Shown: piece after piece, positions 19,520 to 28,096 of the stretch | How positions within the stretch are numbered: position 1 is the stretch's first letter | Layout of the letters: each line of letters opens with the position of its first letter | Assembly (NCBI RefSeq): GCF_013282215.1 | Contig: NZ_CP048103.1 | Location: 2,542,001 to 2,606,000 of the forward strand | Direction of reading: 5' to 3' | From: Kroppenstedtia eburnea | GTDB taxonomy: Bacteria; Bacillota; Bacilli; Thermoactinomycetales; DSM-45169 | Length of the DNA: 64,000 nt | Made by a program: the position numbers and the translations under genes | Notes under the pieces: model-generated | What the model saw: only the letters and a program-made list of their open reading frames with translations | Database searches by the model: none | What the model was told of the DNA's origin: nothing

Positions 19520-19755
19520 AAAAAACCCGTCCACATCGGGACGAGGTTTCTCTCGCGGTACCACCCGGCTTCGCCAAATCAGGCGCGCTCTCAGGAATAA
19601 CGGCCGGACCAGAGCCGACCGGCCTCCCTCTCTCCGTAACGGGTTGTGAGGGAGGCAGCTCCGAAGCCCATTCACGCGGCATTCCCACCGGCTCGCACCC
19701 ACCGCCGGCTCTCTGAGCGGAACTCTCCACGCTACTCTTCTTCTTCATCGCTGAT
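19520..19755 (-). promoter_or_regulatory. T-box riboswitch of trpS (Trp specifier)
   Basis: The invariant T-box GGGTGGTACCGCG is at about 19554-19566. Before it is a stem I region with the specifier context GTGAATGGGC, in which TGG (19668-19670) is the Trp codon. A terminator hairpin with seven T follows the T-box. Uncharged tRNA-Trp binding would favour the antiterminator and allow trpS transcription. Confidence 0.93.
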
Positions 19756-19778
19756 CTGTCATCAAGTGTTTGTTCCCT

Positions 19779-19807
19779 ATCATACTCTTTGGTAGGGAAA
19801 AACGCAA
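19779..19807 (-). promoter_or_regulatory. Sigma-A promoter of the trpS leader
   Basis: TTGCGT, 17-base spacer, TATGAT on the minus strand, just upstream of the T-box. Confidence 0.7.
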
Positions 19808-19903
19808 CGCCAACCTGTTTTGCTTTTTTCCGGCCGAGAGGTTACTATGACTATAAAAGTCTTCAAATCAAGAATACATGGGATCATGAAGGAGTAATGT
19901 ACG

Positions 19904-20407
19904 ATGGGGCATGTGTTTCCGCTCAATTTGCAGCTGGCGGCCACTTTGGGCACCCTGTTTATGGCGCTGATGGTGATCTTCCTCCGTCTCAGGGCCTCCA
20001 ATAAACCCACCAATGCCAAAAAAATTCTGATGCCGCCGATCGGGATGAGCACCGGCTTTCTGATGTTTGTCTTTCCGCCCTTTCGGATTCCCTTCACCTG
20101 GGGGCTGACGGCCTTTGTCACAGGAACACTCCTCTTTGCCTTGCCCCTGATCCGCACCTCCCGGTTTGAAGTGGGGAAGGACGGCCAGATTTATCTGAAA
20201 CGCTCCAAAGCCTTCATCCTGATTCTGTTCGCTTTGCTGATCATCCGGATGGGGGCTCATGAGTACATAGAACAATTCATCACCCTGGAACAGACCGCCG
20301 GTCTCTTTTTCACTTTGGCCTTCGGCATGCTCCTCCCCTGGAGGATCATGATGTACCTGAAGTATAAAAAGCTGAAAGAAAACACGCCTGTAACGGAAAC
20401 GAAGTGA
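19904..20407 (+). CDS. CcdC-like membrane protein (DUF1453)
   Basis: A 167-aa protein with about five hydrophobic segments, spaced by short basic loops. The segment KKILMPPIGMSTGFLMFVFP and the later FRIPF match the CcdC/YneJ type named for its link to cytochrome c maturation in Bacillus, though the function is unproven. An AAGGAG lies upstream. The gene stands alone between the trpS leader and a repeat element. Confidence 0.75.
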   Translation: MGHVFPLNLQLAATLGTLFMALMVIFLRLRASNKPTNAKKILMPPIGMSTGFLMFVFPPFRIPFTWGLTAFVTGTLLFALPLIRTSRFEVGKDGQIYLKRSKAFILILFALLIIRMGAHEYIEQFITLEQTAGLFFTLAFGMLLPWRIMMYLKYKKLKENTPVTETK

Positions 20408-20441
20408 GATGCCATACTGGAAACGTAGTGAAAGCCCATCA

Positions 20442-20551
20442 GAAGGAGGATTGGGTTTCACGGAGTGATTTTGGATCGTCAGAACTTTGGCGCCGGAATG
20501 TGAAACCCAATCCCGACCGCCTTCAAACGCACTAAATCACAATGCTTCTAG
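20442..20551 (+). repeat. Repeat element, copy B (partial, variant right end)
   Basis: The core hairpin (TTGGGTTTCACGGAG ... GGAATGTGAAACCCAATCC) is present, but the right end is a different module, CCGCCTTCAAACGCACTAAA followed by TCACAATGCTTCTAG. Copy E has the same variant end. The usual AGGGTGTGTCTG terminus is missing. Confidence 0.7.
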
Positions 20552-20577
20552 CATGAATCGATCTTAAAATTCAGGCG

Positions 20578-20613
20578 ACAGCCGGGCGGAATCTTCTCCG
20601 CCCGGCTGTTTTA
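20578..20613 (+). terminator. Strong hairpin terminator
   Basis: A 12-bp perfect stem (CAGCCGGGCGGA and complement) followed by TTTTATT on the plus strand. It ends plus-strand transcription from the CcdC-like gene and touches the stop of the convergent ligase gene. Confidence 0.75.
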
Positions 20614-22146
20614 TTCCACCACATCGACGGTTTTCATCCGATCGGCCTGTTCCCGCAGGATGTATTTCGTGATCAAACCCAAACTGTTTCTGGGTAGCTC
20701 GTCGACAAAGGCAACTTCCGTCAGCTGATGCTCCGCGAGACGTTCCCGGCCGTAGCGGAGGACATCCTCTTCAGTCAGAGAAGAATTTTCCTCCCTGACC
20801 ACATAAGCACGGGGAACCTCCCCTTTCTCCGGATCCTTCACACCGATCACTGTCACTTCCGCCACACCCTCCATCTCTGCCAGGACCTTCTCCACCTCGG
20901 TGGGTAACACCAGTTCCTCATTGCAGTAAATCAGGTCCCCGCAGCGATCCACCACATAAAGGAGCCCGTCTTCCTCCAGCCTGCCGGCATCTCCGGTATG
21001 AAACCAGCCGTCCCGGATCGCCCTTGCCGTCTCTTCCGGATCCTTCCAGTACCCCGGTGTCACTTGTGGGCCCCGGTACAAAATTTCCCCGATTTCACCT
21101 GGAGGTACCTCCCCGCCGGATGTTGGATCAACCACCTTGATCTCACCCAGCAGTCTCTTTCCTGCGGAATGGCAGGTGGAAATTCCCATCCCCGGATTCC
21201 AGAAGGTGATTCCACCGGTCACCTCACTTGCTCCATACATCTGGACAATCGGAAAGCCCAGAGAGGAATATTGCCGGATCAGCTCCTCCGGCACCGGGCC
21301 GCCACAGATGAATTCCCGCATCGAACCCGTATCCCAATCCCCGTTCATCGCGGCGGGAAGCATATAGCCCAACATCCCGGGCAGGCTCAACAAATGGGTG
21401 ATCCGCTCCCGTTCCACCACCTCCCATACACGCACCGGATGAAAATCCGGCATGAATACCACGGTGCCCCCCAACAAAAGTGCATTGACCATGGCCGACA
21501 ACCCATTGGTTCGGAAAAGCGGGGTGGAGATCAGAAAACGATCTCCCCTCCGCACATCCAGGGTCAAACTGGCGGCCACCCCGAAGGCGTGAAAATTGGC
21601 ATGGGTGGTGATCACACCCTTGGGCTTCCCGGTGGTGCCGGAAGTATAGGTAAGAGCCAGCTGATCTTCCGAATCGACCTGCACATCCGGTTCCGTATCC
21701 GGATATTCCAGAAGAGCTTGTACGAAGGGTGGATTCAGTTTCTGATCAATGCTGACCCGAACCATCCGTTCCAGAAATTCGCAGGACTCCAATTCATCGG
21801 CGGTTTCGGAAAACTCCTCGTCAAAGAAGAGGAGTTTGGGCTCACTGTGTTCCATCACCTGCTGAATCTCTTCCAAACCGAGCCGCCAATTGAGGGGAAC
21901 CGCCACCGCCCCCAGTTTGGCTGCCGCCAGCAACACCGTGGCAAAGGGGTGATTGGTGCTGCAAAGGATGGCGATCCGATCCCCTTTTTGCACATCCAAT
22001 TCCATCATAAAATGGGCCAACCTGTTCACCCGCCGGTTTAACTCCCGATAGGTAATACGCTCGTCCCCATACACAACGGCCTCCAGATGCGGCGAAAAAT
22101 CGGCTCTGTTTCGCAGCATCTCGCCAACAGTAAACATCACTTGCAC
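20611..22146 (-). CDS. AMP-binding acyl-CoA synthetase family protein
   Basis: A 511-aa ANL-superfamily ligase that should activate a carboxylic acid as acyl-AMP and transfer it to CoA. The phosphate-binding motif is LTYTSGTTGKPKGVI, A5 is VQMYGASEVTG, and WFHTGDAGRLEEDGLLYVVDR is the hinge region. The C-terminal lysine region is PRNSLGLITKYILR. The chain length of the substrate cannot be told from sequence; fatty-acid or aromatic acids are possible. It is transcribed alone. Confidence 0.85.
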   Translation of the reverse strand: MQVMFTVGEMLRNRADFSPHLEAVVYGDERITYRELNRRVNRLAHFMMELDVQKGDRIAILCSTNHPFATVLLAAAKLGAVAVPLNWRLGLEEIQQVMEHSEPKLLFFDEEFSETADELESCEFLERMVRVSIDQKLNPPFVQALLEYPDTEPDVQVDSEDQLALTYTSGTTGKPKGVITTHANFHAFGVAASLTLDVRRGDRFLISTPLFRTNGLSAMVNALLLGGTVVFMPDFHPVRVWEVVERERITHLLSLPGMLGYMLPAAMNGDWDTGSMREFICGGPVPEELIRQYSSLGFPIVQMYGASEVTGGITFWNPGMGISTCHSAGKRLLGEIKVVDPTSGGEVPPGEIGEILYRGPQVTPGYWKDPEETARAIRDGWFHTGDAGRLEEDGLLYVVDRCGDLIYCNEELVLPTEVEKVLAEMEGVAEVTVIGVKDPEKGEVPRAYVVREENSSLTEEDVLRYGRERLAEHQLTEVAFVDELPRNSLGLITKYILREQADRMKTVDVVE

Positions 22147-22356
22147 ACCCCTGTTAAGAAATGTATTTATGAACGAATTAGGACCTCATCCCAACCATTA
22201 TATAACAGAAAAATAGATCTCAAAAGGATCTTTCCTTTAAAGGTCGAAATATTGCCAAAGGAATTCATGAGAAGTGCGCAAAGCGGAAGAACGGATGGAC
22301 CTCGACGACCTCAGCGGATTCTTCAACCGACATCGGATCGATGCCGATGACAAAAG

Positions 22357-22824
22357 TTACCCCGCACCACCCTCTCGAATCAGCTGAAAGCGGGTCATCC
22401 AAAAGCCCGGGGCCGCCTCCTCTTCTCCAACCTCGGTAAAGCCCAGCCTCCGGTACAACTTTTTCGCGGGATGGTTGAGCGAGCCGGTGGAGACTTCCAC
22501 CCGGTGGGCTTCCGATGTGGAGTCCAGCAGGGATTGGAGCAGGGCGGTGGCCACCCCTTTGCGGAAGTGGCGGGGATGCACCATCACCCGATGAATGTCC
22601 AATAGATTTTTTTCCAACTTATACGAGATCGCCCCGGCCAATTCCCCATCCAAGTACAAACCGCGGAAAGTTTCTCCGCAGGAGATGAGCGTGTCCACGG
22701 TATCCCGGAGAGGAGGGATCCCGTCAAACCCTGTCAGTTCCGCCTCCACCCGGTAGGAAGGGAGTTGCAGATCCAGCACCTGTTGCGCCGTCTCCCGATG
22801 GGTGATATCCAATGGTGTAATCAT
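22357..22824 (-). CDS. GNAT-family N-acetyltransferase
   Basis: A 155-aa protein with the acetyl-CoA loop VHPRHFRKGVATALLQSLL and the later NHPAKKLYRRLGF, typical GNAT features. ATG at 22824 has GGGAGGTTC upstream and is preferred to the longer frame to 22857. The substrate is unknown. It is divergent from a decayed hydrolase gene. Confidence 0.85.
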   Translation of the reverse strand: MITPLDITHRETAQQVLDLQLPSYRVEAELTGFDGIPPLRDTVDTLISCGETFRGLYLDGELAGAISYKLEKNLLDIHRVMVHPRHFRKGVATALLQSLLDSTSEAHRVEVSTGSLNHPAKKLYRRLGFTEVGEEEAAPGFWMTRFQLIREGGAG

Positions 22825-22888
22825 ACAGTGAACCTCCCGGTAAACAGATACACCCATTCAATCACAGCGAGAAAAAGAATCAAGTCCA

Positions 22889-23035
22889 ATGGAAGGTGAT
22901 CATTTGAAAATCGCAGACATTCCATCCCAAGGCATCCGCATCCGGGCAACCCGGCACAGCGATAAAGGGGTGCCCCTCATTTTCCTTCACTACTCCGGCG
23001 GCAGTTCAGTGATTTGGCACAGTATTCAGGAGTGA
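22889..23035 (+). pseudogene. Alpha/beta hydrolase, N-terminal remnant
   Basis: A 48-codon frame that reads KGVPLIFLHYSGGSSVIWHSIQ before a stop codon; written in parts, it has PLIFLHYSGGSS then VIWHSIQ. This is the first strand and oxyanion-loop region of an alpha/beta hydrolase. The nucleophile elbow and the rest are absent, since a terminator and DUF523 gene follow. I infer a truncated remnant, possibly left by a deletion. Confidence 0.6.
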
Positions 23036-23079
23036 GGCCATCCTCCGCTTTCATCAAGAGATCCTTAACAGATAGGGAA

Positions 23080-23109
23080 AAAACTCGCCCAACCAGGCGA
23101 GTTTTTTCC
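23080..23109. terminator. Bidirectional terminator
   Basis: AAAACTCGCC/GGCGAGTTTT hairpin with A/T runs on both sides, 20 bp after the DUF523 stop. Confidence 0.85.
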
Positions 23110-23127
23110 ATTTCCCGAGAACCCGTA

Positions 23128-23643
23128 TCAGGATCCTTCCTTTCCCTCTTCCTTTCCTTGCCACGTCTCTTCCGAAACCACACGGATGCCATGGCGGCGG
23201 AGGAGAGCCGCTGTCACTCCCAGTCCCGCTTTCTTCGATTTGCTGAAGGTGCCGTCATAGATCATGCAGCTGCCGCAGGATGGACTCCGCTCTTTCAGGA
23301 TGGCTTCCGTGGCGCCCACAGCCTGGGCCATGGCCAATGCCTCCCGGGCACCTTCCACAAATTGTCGGGTGACATCGTTCCCCTGATTGTCGATCACCTT
23401 CGCCTTGCCGTCCAGTACATCCTCACCATCTCCGCCGACGATCTCCGCCGGATTGCGGGGAGTGGGAAGTCCCCCCATCTGTTCGGGACAGACGGGGATG
23501 GCGTCTCCTTCCCGCACCAGCTTCCGGATCTCCTCGATCCGATTATGTTTTTTGTCATAACGGCAGTTGATCCCGGCGAAGCAGGCGCTGACAATCTTCA
23601 CACCGTTGGCTTTTTTCTCAGTCGGTCTGCTCTCATTTGCCAT
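23128..23643 (-). CDS. DUF523 family protein
   Basis: A 171-aa protein. Conserved cysteine motifs are IVSACFAGINCRYD near the N-terminus and LKERSPSCGSCMIYDG later, along with IPVCPEQMGGLPTPR. These are the usual DUF523 (YbbK-type) signatures, a family of unknown biochemical role. I take ATG at 23643 (MANESRPTEKK); the open frame continues to 23790 without a ribosome-binding site. Confidence 0.85.
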   Translation of the reverse strand: MANESRPTEKKANGVKIVSACFAGINCRYDKKHNRIEEIRKLVREGDAIPVCPEQMGGLPTPRNPAEIVGGDGEDVLDGKAKVIDNQGNDVTRQFVEGAREALAMAQAVGATEAILKERSPSCGSCMIYDGTFSKSKKAGLGVTAALLRRHGIRVVSEETWQGKEEGKEGS

Positions 23644-23839
23644 AAATCCAACCCCTCTTTCGGAGTCTGAGTGCCCCTCCCGGAAGCTTCTCTCTGTTCC
23701 CTTGACCATGCTCCCTAAACCATTCGGTAAGGGCGAGGATGGTGGGACGGCTGCGATCTTTTGCAAAACGCAGGCTCTCCGCCGCCCCACCTTCCTGACC
23801 CCTTCTCCACCCGAATGTGGCTAATTGCAATGCTTCTCC

Positions 23840-24856
23840 TCACCGGACGGACAGAATCAGGCGCTCCACCGCCAGGGTCTTGTCGATCCGGCCGGACTTG
23901 ATCTCCCGTTCCGCCTCGATCGCCTGGAACAACCATTCCCGCAAGGCACCCTCCGAACAGGTGTTGACCTGTCGCAAAGCCAGTTTCACCGGATAGGGAT
24001 GAACTTTGAGCGTGGATGCGATCTCCCGCTCCGACATCCCCTTGGCAGCCAGCACCTTGACCTGGAGCATCAGGCGGAATTGGCGGATGATCAACGCCAG
24101 GATGCGGATCGGCTCCTCCCGGTTCTGCAACAGATCGTAAAAGAGAGCGATTCCTTCCGCAGTCCTCCGTCGTGCCACCCGATCCACCAGTTTAAACACA
24201 TCCTGCTCCAATGTGCGGGAGACCAGCTCCGTCACTGTCTCCGGCGTGATACTGCCGGAAGGCCCGGCATAGGTGGCCAGTTTCCGGATTTCCATGTCGA
24301 GGAGTCGCAGATCCCCTCCCACCTGCCGGATGAGAACCTCCGCCGTCCGGGGATGAACCTTCACCCCGGTCTCATTCAGCTTCCCTGCCACCCAACGGGG
24401 GAGTTCCTTGGAATCCAGGGGATGAAAAACAACTTCCCGGACCTGTTTTTTCAGATCCTTCACCACTTTTTTCCGCGTATCCGGCTTCTCCGCAGGCACG
24501 GTGATCACGAGCACATTCCCTTCCAGGGGTCGGGCGGCGTAGCGGACCAGCTCCTCCGGCCGGTGTTCTTGTTTCTCCCTGCGCCGGGCAGAAGTGAGAA
24601 ACCAAGCGTTCTTCCCCACCACCAACCGGTGCCCGCCGAAAAAAGAGGGGGTCTCCGCCTCCAACACCAGGTCTTGGACCGACGTCTCCTCCAAGTCCAT
24701 CACCGTATGATTCCATTGCCGATCCTCCCCATCACCCAACACCGCGTCCTCCAGCCGCTTGATCGCCTCCTCCATGAGGAAAGTCTCCATTCCGTAAAAC
24801 AGGTAGACCGGTGCGAACCGGCCGGACTCAATCTCCTTGATCCACTTGCGATCCAT
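23840..24856 (-). CDS. holA: DNA polymerase III delta subunit
   Basis: The 338-aa clamp-loader delta subunit (YqeN in Bacillus), which opens the beta clamp. The N-terminal AAA-like domain has VYLFYGMETFLMEEAIKRL without a catalytic P-loop, as expected. Collar-domain helices are at the C-terminus (EREIKSGRIDKTLAVERLIL). ATG at 24856 is preceded by AAAGGGGGG and lies 29 bp inside the anti-sigma gene. In Bacillus comEC would lie next to it; here about 4.8 kb of other genes intervene. Confidence 0.93.
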   Translation of the reverse strand: MDRKWIKEIESGRFAPVYLFYGMETFLMEEAIKRLEDAVLGDGEDRQWNHTVMDLEETSVQDLVLEAETPSFFGGHRLVVGKNAWFLTSARRREKQEHRPEELVRYAARPLEGNVLVITVPAEKPDTRKKVVKDLKKQVREVVFHPLDSKELPRWVAGKLNETGVKVHPRTAEVLIRQVGGDLRLLDMEIRKLATYAGPSGSITPETVTELVSRTLEQDVFKLVDRVARRRTAEGIALFYDLLQNREEPIRILALIIRQFRLMLQVKVLAAKGMSEREIASTLKVHPYPVKLALRQVNTCSEGALREWLFQAIEAEREIKSGRIDKTLAVERLILSVR

Positions 24857-25553
24857 GATGCGCGCCCCCCTTTTGTGAACCGGGTCTGTCCTCATTCAGG
24901 CTGGGGAGGTGTACCCTTTTGCTTTTCCCCGACTCCGGAAACCGTATGATCAAGGTATCCGCCTGCTCCCACTCCAGCCCGACCTCCTCCCTCTTCAAGG
25001 GGGGAGATCGGTACACCACTTTACCCTTTTGATCCCGGACTGTGACATGGTTCTCCGAGATGGTTGCCTGATACTCCCCGCCCGGAGACCACTCTTCCTC
25101 CCCGGAGACAAAAGAGTCGACGCCGGATTTGTTCTCCTCGGAAGATTTCGGGGGGATCTCGGATTCTTTCACCAGGGCCTTGGTCTCAAACACCTCGGGG
25201 TCGGGCCGGGATTTCCCACCTGTGGATAAGCCGATCACCGCCAGAATCACAGCGGCCGCAACCACCCCCGCCGGAATGGCACGGGACAGCCACTTCCTGC
25301 GGGATCGGGGTGTGTTCACCCTTGGTTCCGCCGGCGGCGGGCCGGCTTCATCGAGAATCCGATCCACCAGTGACACCGGCGGTTCCGGACGCGGCAGTCC
25401 GGACAGGAGACGGGAGACTTCCTCCAGTTCCCGGGCCATCTGTGCACATACAGGACACGTGGACAGATGATGGTTCAGCCTCTCCCCCTCCGCGGGAGAC
25501 AGATCTCCATCCAGATTCCGCTGGATCCATTCCTGCCACTTTTCGCAACTCAT
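24828..25553 (-). CDS. Zinc-finger anti-sigma factor
   Basis: A 241-aa membrane protein. The cytoplasmic N-terminus has the ZAS motif HHLSTCPVC near residues 28-36. One membrane segment follows near residues 92-114 (AIPAGVVAAAVILAVIGLS), then an extracellular domain of ~130 residues. It overlaps the sigma gene by ATGA, so it should hold that sigma factor at the membrane until a surface signal triggers proteolysis. The 3' end overlaps holA by 29 bp. The signal is unknown. Confidence 0.88.
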   Translation of the reverse strand: MSCEKWQEWIQRNLDGDLSPAEGERLNHHLSTCPVCAQMARELEEVSRLLSGLPRPEPPVSLVDRILDEAGPPPAEPRVNTPRSRRKWLSRAIPAGVVAAAVILAVIGLSTGGKSRPDPEVFETKALVKESEIPPKSSEENKSGVDSFVSGEEEWSPGGEYQATISENHVTVRDQKGKVVYRSPPLKREEVGLEWEQADTLIIRFPESGKSKRVHLPSLNEDRPGSQKGGAHHGSQVDQGD

Positions 25554-26098
25554 GGGCGTACACCCCCCTCCCGATAGTCCGCCAACCACGATTGCAGTTT
25601 TCTGCGTCCCCGGTACAGGTGGGACTTGACGGTATTCAAGGGCAACTGAGTCGTCTCCGCGATCTCCTCATATGTAAAATCCTGCAGATAGCGTAGGATA
25701 ACCACCCTCCGCTGAGGTTCCGGCAACCGGCGAATGGCGGATTTCACATCATGGGAGACACCCGCCCATTCCACCGGACTTTCCCGCCTCCCCCGGCCGG
25801 GATCCACCCTTTCATCCAAAGGAAGGATTTTTTTTCGCCTTCTCAGGAAGTCGACGGCTGTATGGAGGGCGATCCGTTGCGCCCAAGTCTCCAGCTTCGC
25901 TTCAAACCGGTAGCCGGACAGATTTCGATAAATACGGAGAAGTGCTTCCTGTGCCGCATCCAGGGCATCCTGCTGATTTCCCAACATATATAAGGCGGTA
26001 CGATAGACCGGTCCTTCCAGCTCTCTCAGCAATCCGACCAGGGCTTCCCGGTCTCCATCCCGGGCCCGCCGTACCTGATCCCCCTCGACCAAATCCAT
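25550..26098 (-). CDS. ECF RNA polymerase sigma factor
   Basis: A 182-aa ECF sigma factor. Region 2 is DALDAAQEALLRIYRNLSGYR and region 4 contains RRVVILRYLQDFTYEEIAE then NTVKSHLYRGRRKL. The length and the coupled ZAS anti-sigma gene suggest a SigW-like or related envelope-stress type. The regulon cannot be told. The AT-rich upstream region to 26309 separates it from a divergent toxin-antitoxin pair. Confidence 0.92.
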   Translation of the reverse strand: MDLVEGDQVRRARDGDREALVGLLRELEGPVYRTALYMLGNQQDALDAAQEALLRIYRNLSGYRFEAKLETWAQRIALHTAVDFLRRRKKILPLDERVDPGRGRRESPVEWAGVSHDVKSAIRRLPEPQRRVVILRYLQDFTYEEIAETTQLPLNTVKSHLYRGRRKLQSWLADYREGGVRP

Positions 26099-26249
26099 CC
26101 CCCCTGGCAGAATTGACGGATCCGCACCGCCAAAAGTTGCAGTGGATTCCGAACTTTATCCAATCCCCGCTCCCATCCTGTTTCCGTCCATTGTACCATA
26201 GGAGTCGTGAAGAATTAGGGATCTTCTTCTGTGCTAAATGACGTAGATT

Positions 26250-26272
26250 AAATCGTACGATTTTTATATAAT
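26250..26272 (+). promoter_or_regulatory. Promoter with palindromic operator for the TA pair
   Basis: AAATCGTACGATTT (26250-26263) is a perfect 14-bp palindrome, followed at 26267 by TATAAT. The palindrome fills the promoter spacer, where an antitoxin or TA complex would repress transcription. The -35 box is weak (TAGATT). Confidence 0.6.
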
Positions 26273-26309
26273 AATATTGATCAATAAAGCGCGGAAAGGA
26301 GTGAACAAC

Positions 26310-26543
26310 ATGCACGTCTCGGCCACAGAACTCAAGACAAACCTGGGCAAGTATATCGAGCTCGCCGCCACGGAAGATATCATCATCACGAGGAACGGCA
26401 AGGATGTCGCGCTCCTCACAAGCGTCGAAGGAAAGAAACGGGATGCACTCAAATCTCTGCGCGGTATCATCAAGGACACGGATGTGACCCGCGACGATAT
26501 CCGCGAGGAAAGGCTGGACAGACACCGTGAAAGTATTGATTGA
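26310..26543 (+). CDS. Phd/YefM-type antitoxin
   Basis: A 77-aa protein. The start is ATG at 26310 with GGAAAGGAG upstream. MHVSATELKTNLGKYIELA and DIIITRNGKDVALL are typical of the Phd/YefM fold, which binds its own operator and, through its C-terminus, the toxin. It overlaps the PIN-domain gene by 17 bp. The pair is isolated between the sigma gene and psuG, suggesting acquisition. Confidence 0.88.
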   Translation: MHVSATELKTNLGKYIELAATEDIIITRNGKDVALLTSVEGKKRDALKSLRGIIKDTDVTRDDIREERLDRHRESID

Positions 26544-26937
26544 TACCAACGTGGTCATCGACTACCTTGCCGACCGGATGCCCTTCGCGGACCATGCCGA
26601 ACAGCTTTTGGAACTGTGCGATCAGGGAACCATCACCGGGATCATCACGACCAACGCGATCACCGACATCTACTATGTGGTCCGCAAGGTTGCCGGAAAA
26701 GAAAAAACGCTGGAATCGCTGAGGACGCTCTGCTCAGTTTTGGAAATCGCGGATGTCGGCAAAAGCGATGTGCTGGGTGCGATGGAACTCGACATACCCG
26801 ACTTCGAGGATGCACTGGTCGCGCAGTGCGCCAAGAAGGTCAAGGCTGAATGCATCGTCACACGCAACACCAGCGACTTCAAAAGCTCACCAGTTCCTGC
26901 AAAGGAACCCGCCGCCTTACTCAAACAGCTCGCCTAA
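26527..26937 (+). CDS. PIN-domain toxin (VapC-like RNase)
   Basis: A 136-aa PIN nuclease starting with GTG inside the antitoxin gene. The acidic active site is visible: LIDTNVVIDYL near the N-terminus (D6), the middle acidic residue near FEDALVAQCA, and the late Asp in VTRNTSDF. It likely cleaves RNA when the antitoxin is degraded. The pairing of a Phd-type antitoxin with a PIN toxin is well known. Confidence 0.88.
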   Translation: MKVLIDTNVVIDYLADRMPFADHAEQLLELCDQGTITGIITTNAITDIYYVVRKVAGKEKTLESLRTLCSVLEIADVGKSDVLGAMELDIPDFEDALVAQCAKKVKAECIVTRNTSDFKSSPVPAKEPAALLKQLA

Positions 26938-26942
26938 GCGGC

Positions 26943-26964
26943 TGCCGCCGAGGGGCGGCTTTTC
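26943..26964 (+). terminator. Terminator of the TA operon
   Basis: GCCGCC-GAGG-GGCGGC stem followed by TTTT, a few bases after the toxin stop. Confidence 0.65.
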
Positions 26965-27060
26965 GCGCCGGGCTGTTGGGCACAGGTCAAGAGCACCCAT
27001 GCAATCATTATTTCATGCGGTGAGACATATGATTGTTGCTCATGGCCCTGTCCCTGATCC

Positions 27061-27097
27061 TTTAAAAAAAGGCGACCGGCGGCCGCCGGTCGCAAAA
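27061..27097 (-). terminator. Terminator of psuK-psuG
   Basis: An almost loop-free 22-bp palindrome (GCGACCGGCGG and complement) is followed by seven T on the minus strand. Confidence 0.75.
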
Positions 27098-27166
27098 GCA
27101 GAGTATGAAGCTGTGCGAAGCTCCATCCTCAGGATACCAGGAGAGGGGGTCCATTTTTGGCACAGG

Positions 27167-28096
27167 TCAGGAACGGCCCATGTCAGCCAACTGAACGGCC
27201 AGCTCCGCTCCCACCCGGGCATTGTGTTTCACCAAGGCGATATTGGCCTTGAGACTGGCCCCGCCGGTCATCCTTTTCACCTCATCCAACAGGAAGGGGG
27301 TGACCTCCTTCCCGGAGATCCCCTGCTCCTCCGCTTTGGCGAGAGCCCGCCGGATGATGTCATCCATCTCATCGGCGTCGAGGGCGTCCTCCTCGGGAAT
27401 CGGGTTGGCCACCACCACCCCGCCCTTCAGCCCCAGGGACCATTTGACATGGATCAGGCGGGCGATCTCTTCGGGGGTCTCCAGGGAAACATCCAGGGGA
27501 TAACCGGAACGGCGGGAATAAAAGGCGGGAAACTCCTCCGTCCCCACTCCGACGACCGGCACCCCGTGGGTTTCCAGATATTCCAGGGTTAATCCGATAT
27601 CCAGGATCGATTTGGCCCCGGCGCAAACCACCGCCACATCGGTGCGGGACAATTCATTCAGATCGGCGGAGATATCCAGGGTGTTCTGTCCTTCCCGGTG
27701 AACACCTCCGATCCCTCCGGTGACAAACACATCGATCCCGGCCCATTCCGCCAGGATCATGGTGGCCGCCACCGTCGTCGCCCCGTCCTTTCCCGCGGAG
27801 ATCACATAGGGCAGGTCCCGGCGGCTCACCTTGAGCACTTCTTCACTGTGGGCCAGATGTTCCAGCTCTGCTTCAGTCAGGCCCACCTTCACCTTGCCGC
27901 CCAGAATGGCGAGGGTGGCCGGGACCGCGCCACGGCTGCGCACGATCTCTTCCACTTCTTTTGCCGTGTTTACATTTTCAGGATAAGGCATCCCATGGGA
28001 GATGATCGTCGACTCCAGGGCGACCACCGGTTTCCCTGCGGCCAATGCCTCACGCACTTCGGGGCTGTATTCCAGTCGATCTTGGATATTCATCAT
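27167..28096 (-). CDS. psuG: Pseudouridine-5'-phosphate glycosidase
   Basis: A 309-aa enzyme that splits pseudouridine 5'-phosphate into uracil and ribose 5-phosphate. Signatures include [46 protein letters not shown] and [11 protein letters not shown]. The start overlaps the upstream kinase stop (ATGATGA). With psuK it forms a two-gene pathway for salvaging pseudouridine from RNA breakdown. Confidence 0.95.
   Translation of the reverse strand: MMNIQDRLEYSPEVREALAAGKPVVALESTIISHGMPYPENVNTAKEVEEIVRSRGAVPATLAILGGKVKVGLTEAELEHLAHSEEVLKVSRRDLPYVISAGKDGATTVAATMILAEWAGIDVFVTGGIGGVHREGQNTLDISADLNELSRTDVAVVCAGAKSILDIGLTLEYLETHGVPVVGVGTEEFPAFYSRRSGYPLDVSLETPEEIARLIHVKWSLGLKGGVVVANPIPEEDALDADEMDDIIRRALAKAEEQGISGKEVTPFLLDEVKRMTGGASLKANIALVKHNARVGAELAVQLADMGRS

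Noticed and set aside
22295-22387. Short plus-strand frame (MDLDDLSGFFNRHRIDADD)
   Set aside because: It looks protein-like but overlaps the acetyltransferase 3' end, has no clear ribosome-binding site and matches nothing I recognise.
23633-23830. Minus-strand frame with SLRFAKDRSRPTILALTEWF upstream of the DUF523 gene
   Set aside because: Possibly a gene remnant, but no motif, start signal or partner supports a call.
27072-27093. Perfect 22-bp palindrome as an operator or attachment site
   Set aside because: Position after psuG and the T-run on the minus strand make a terminator the simpler reading.
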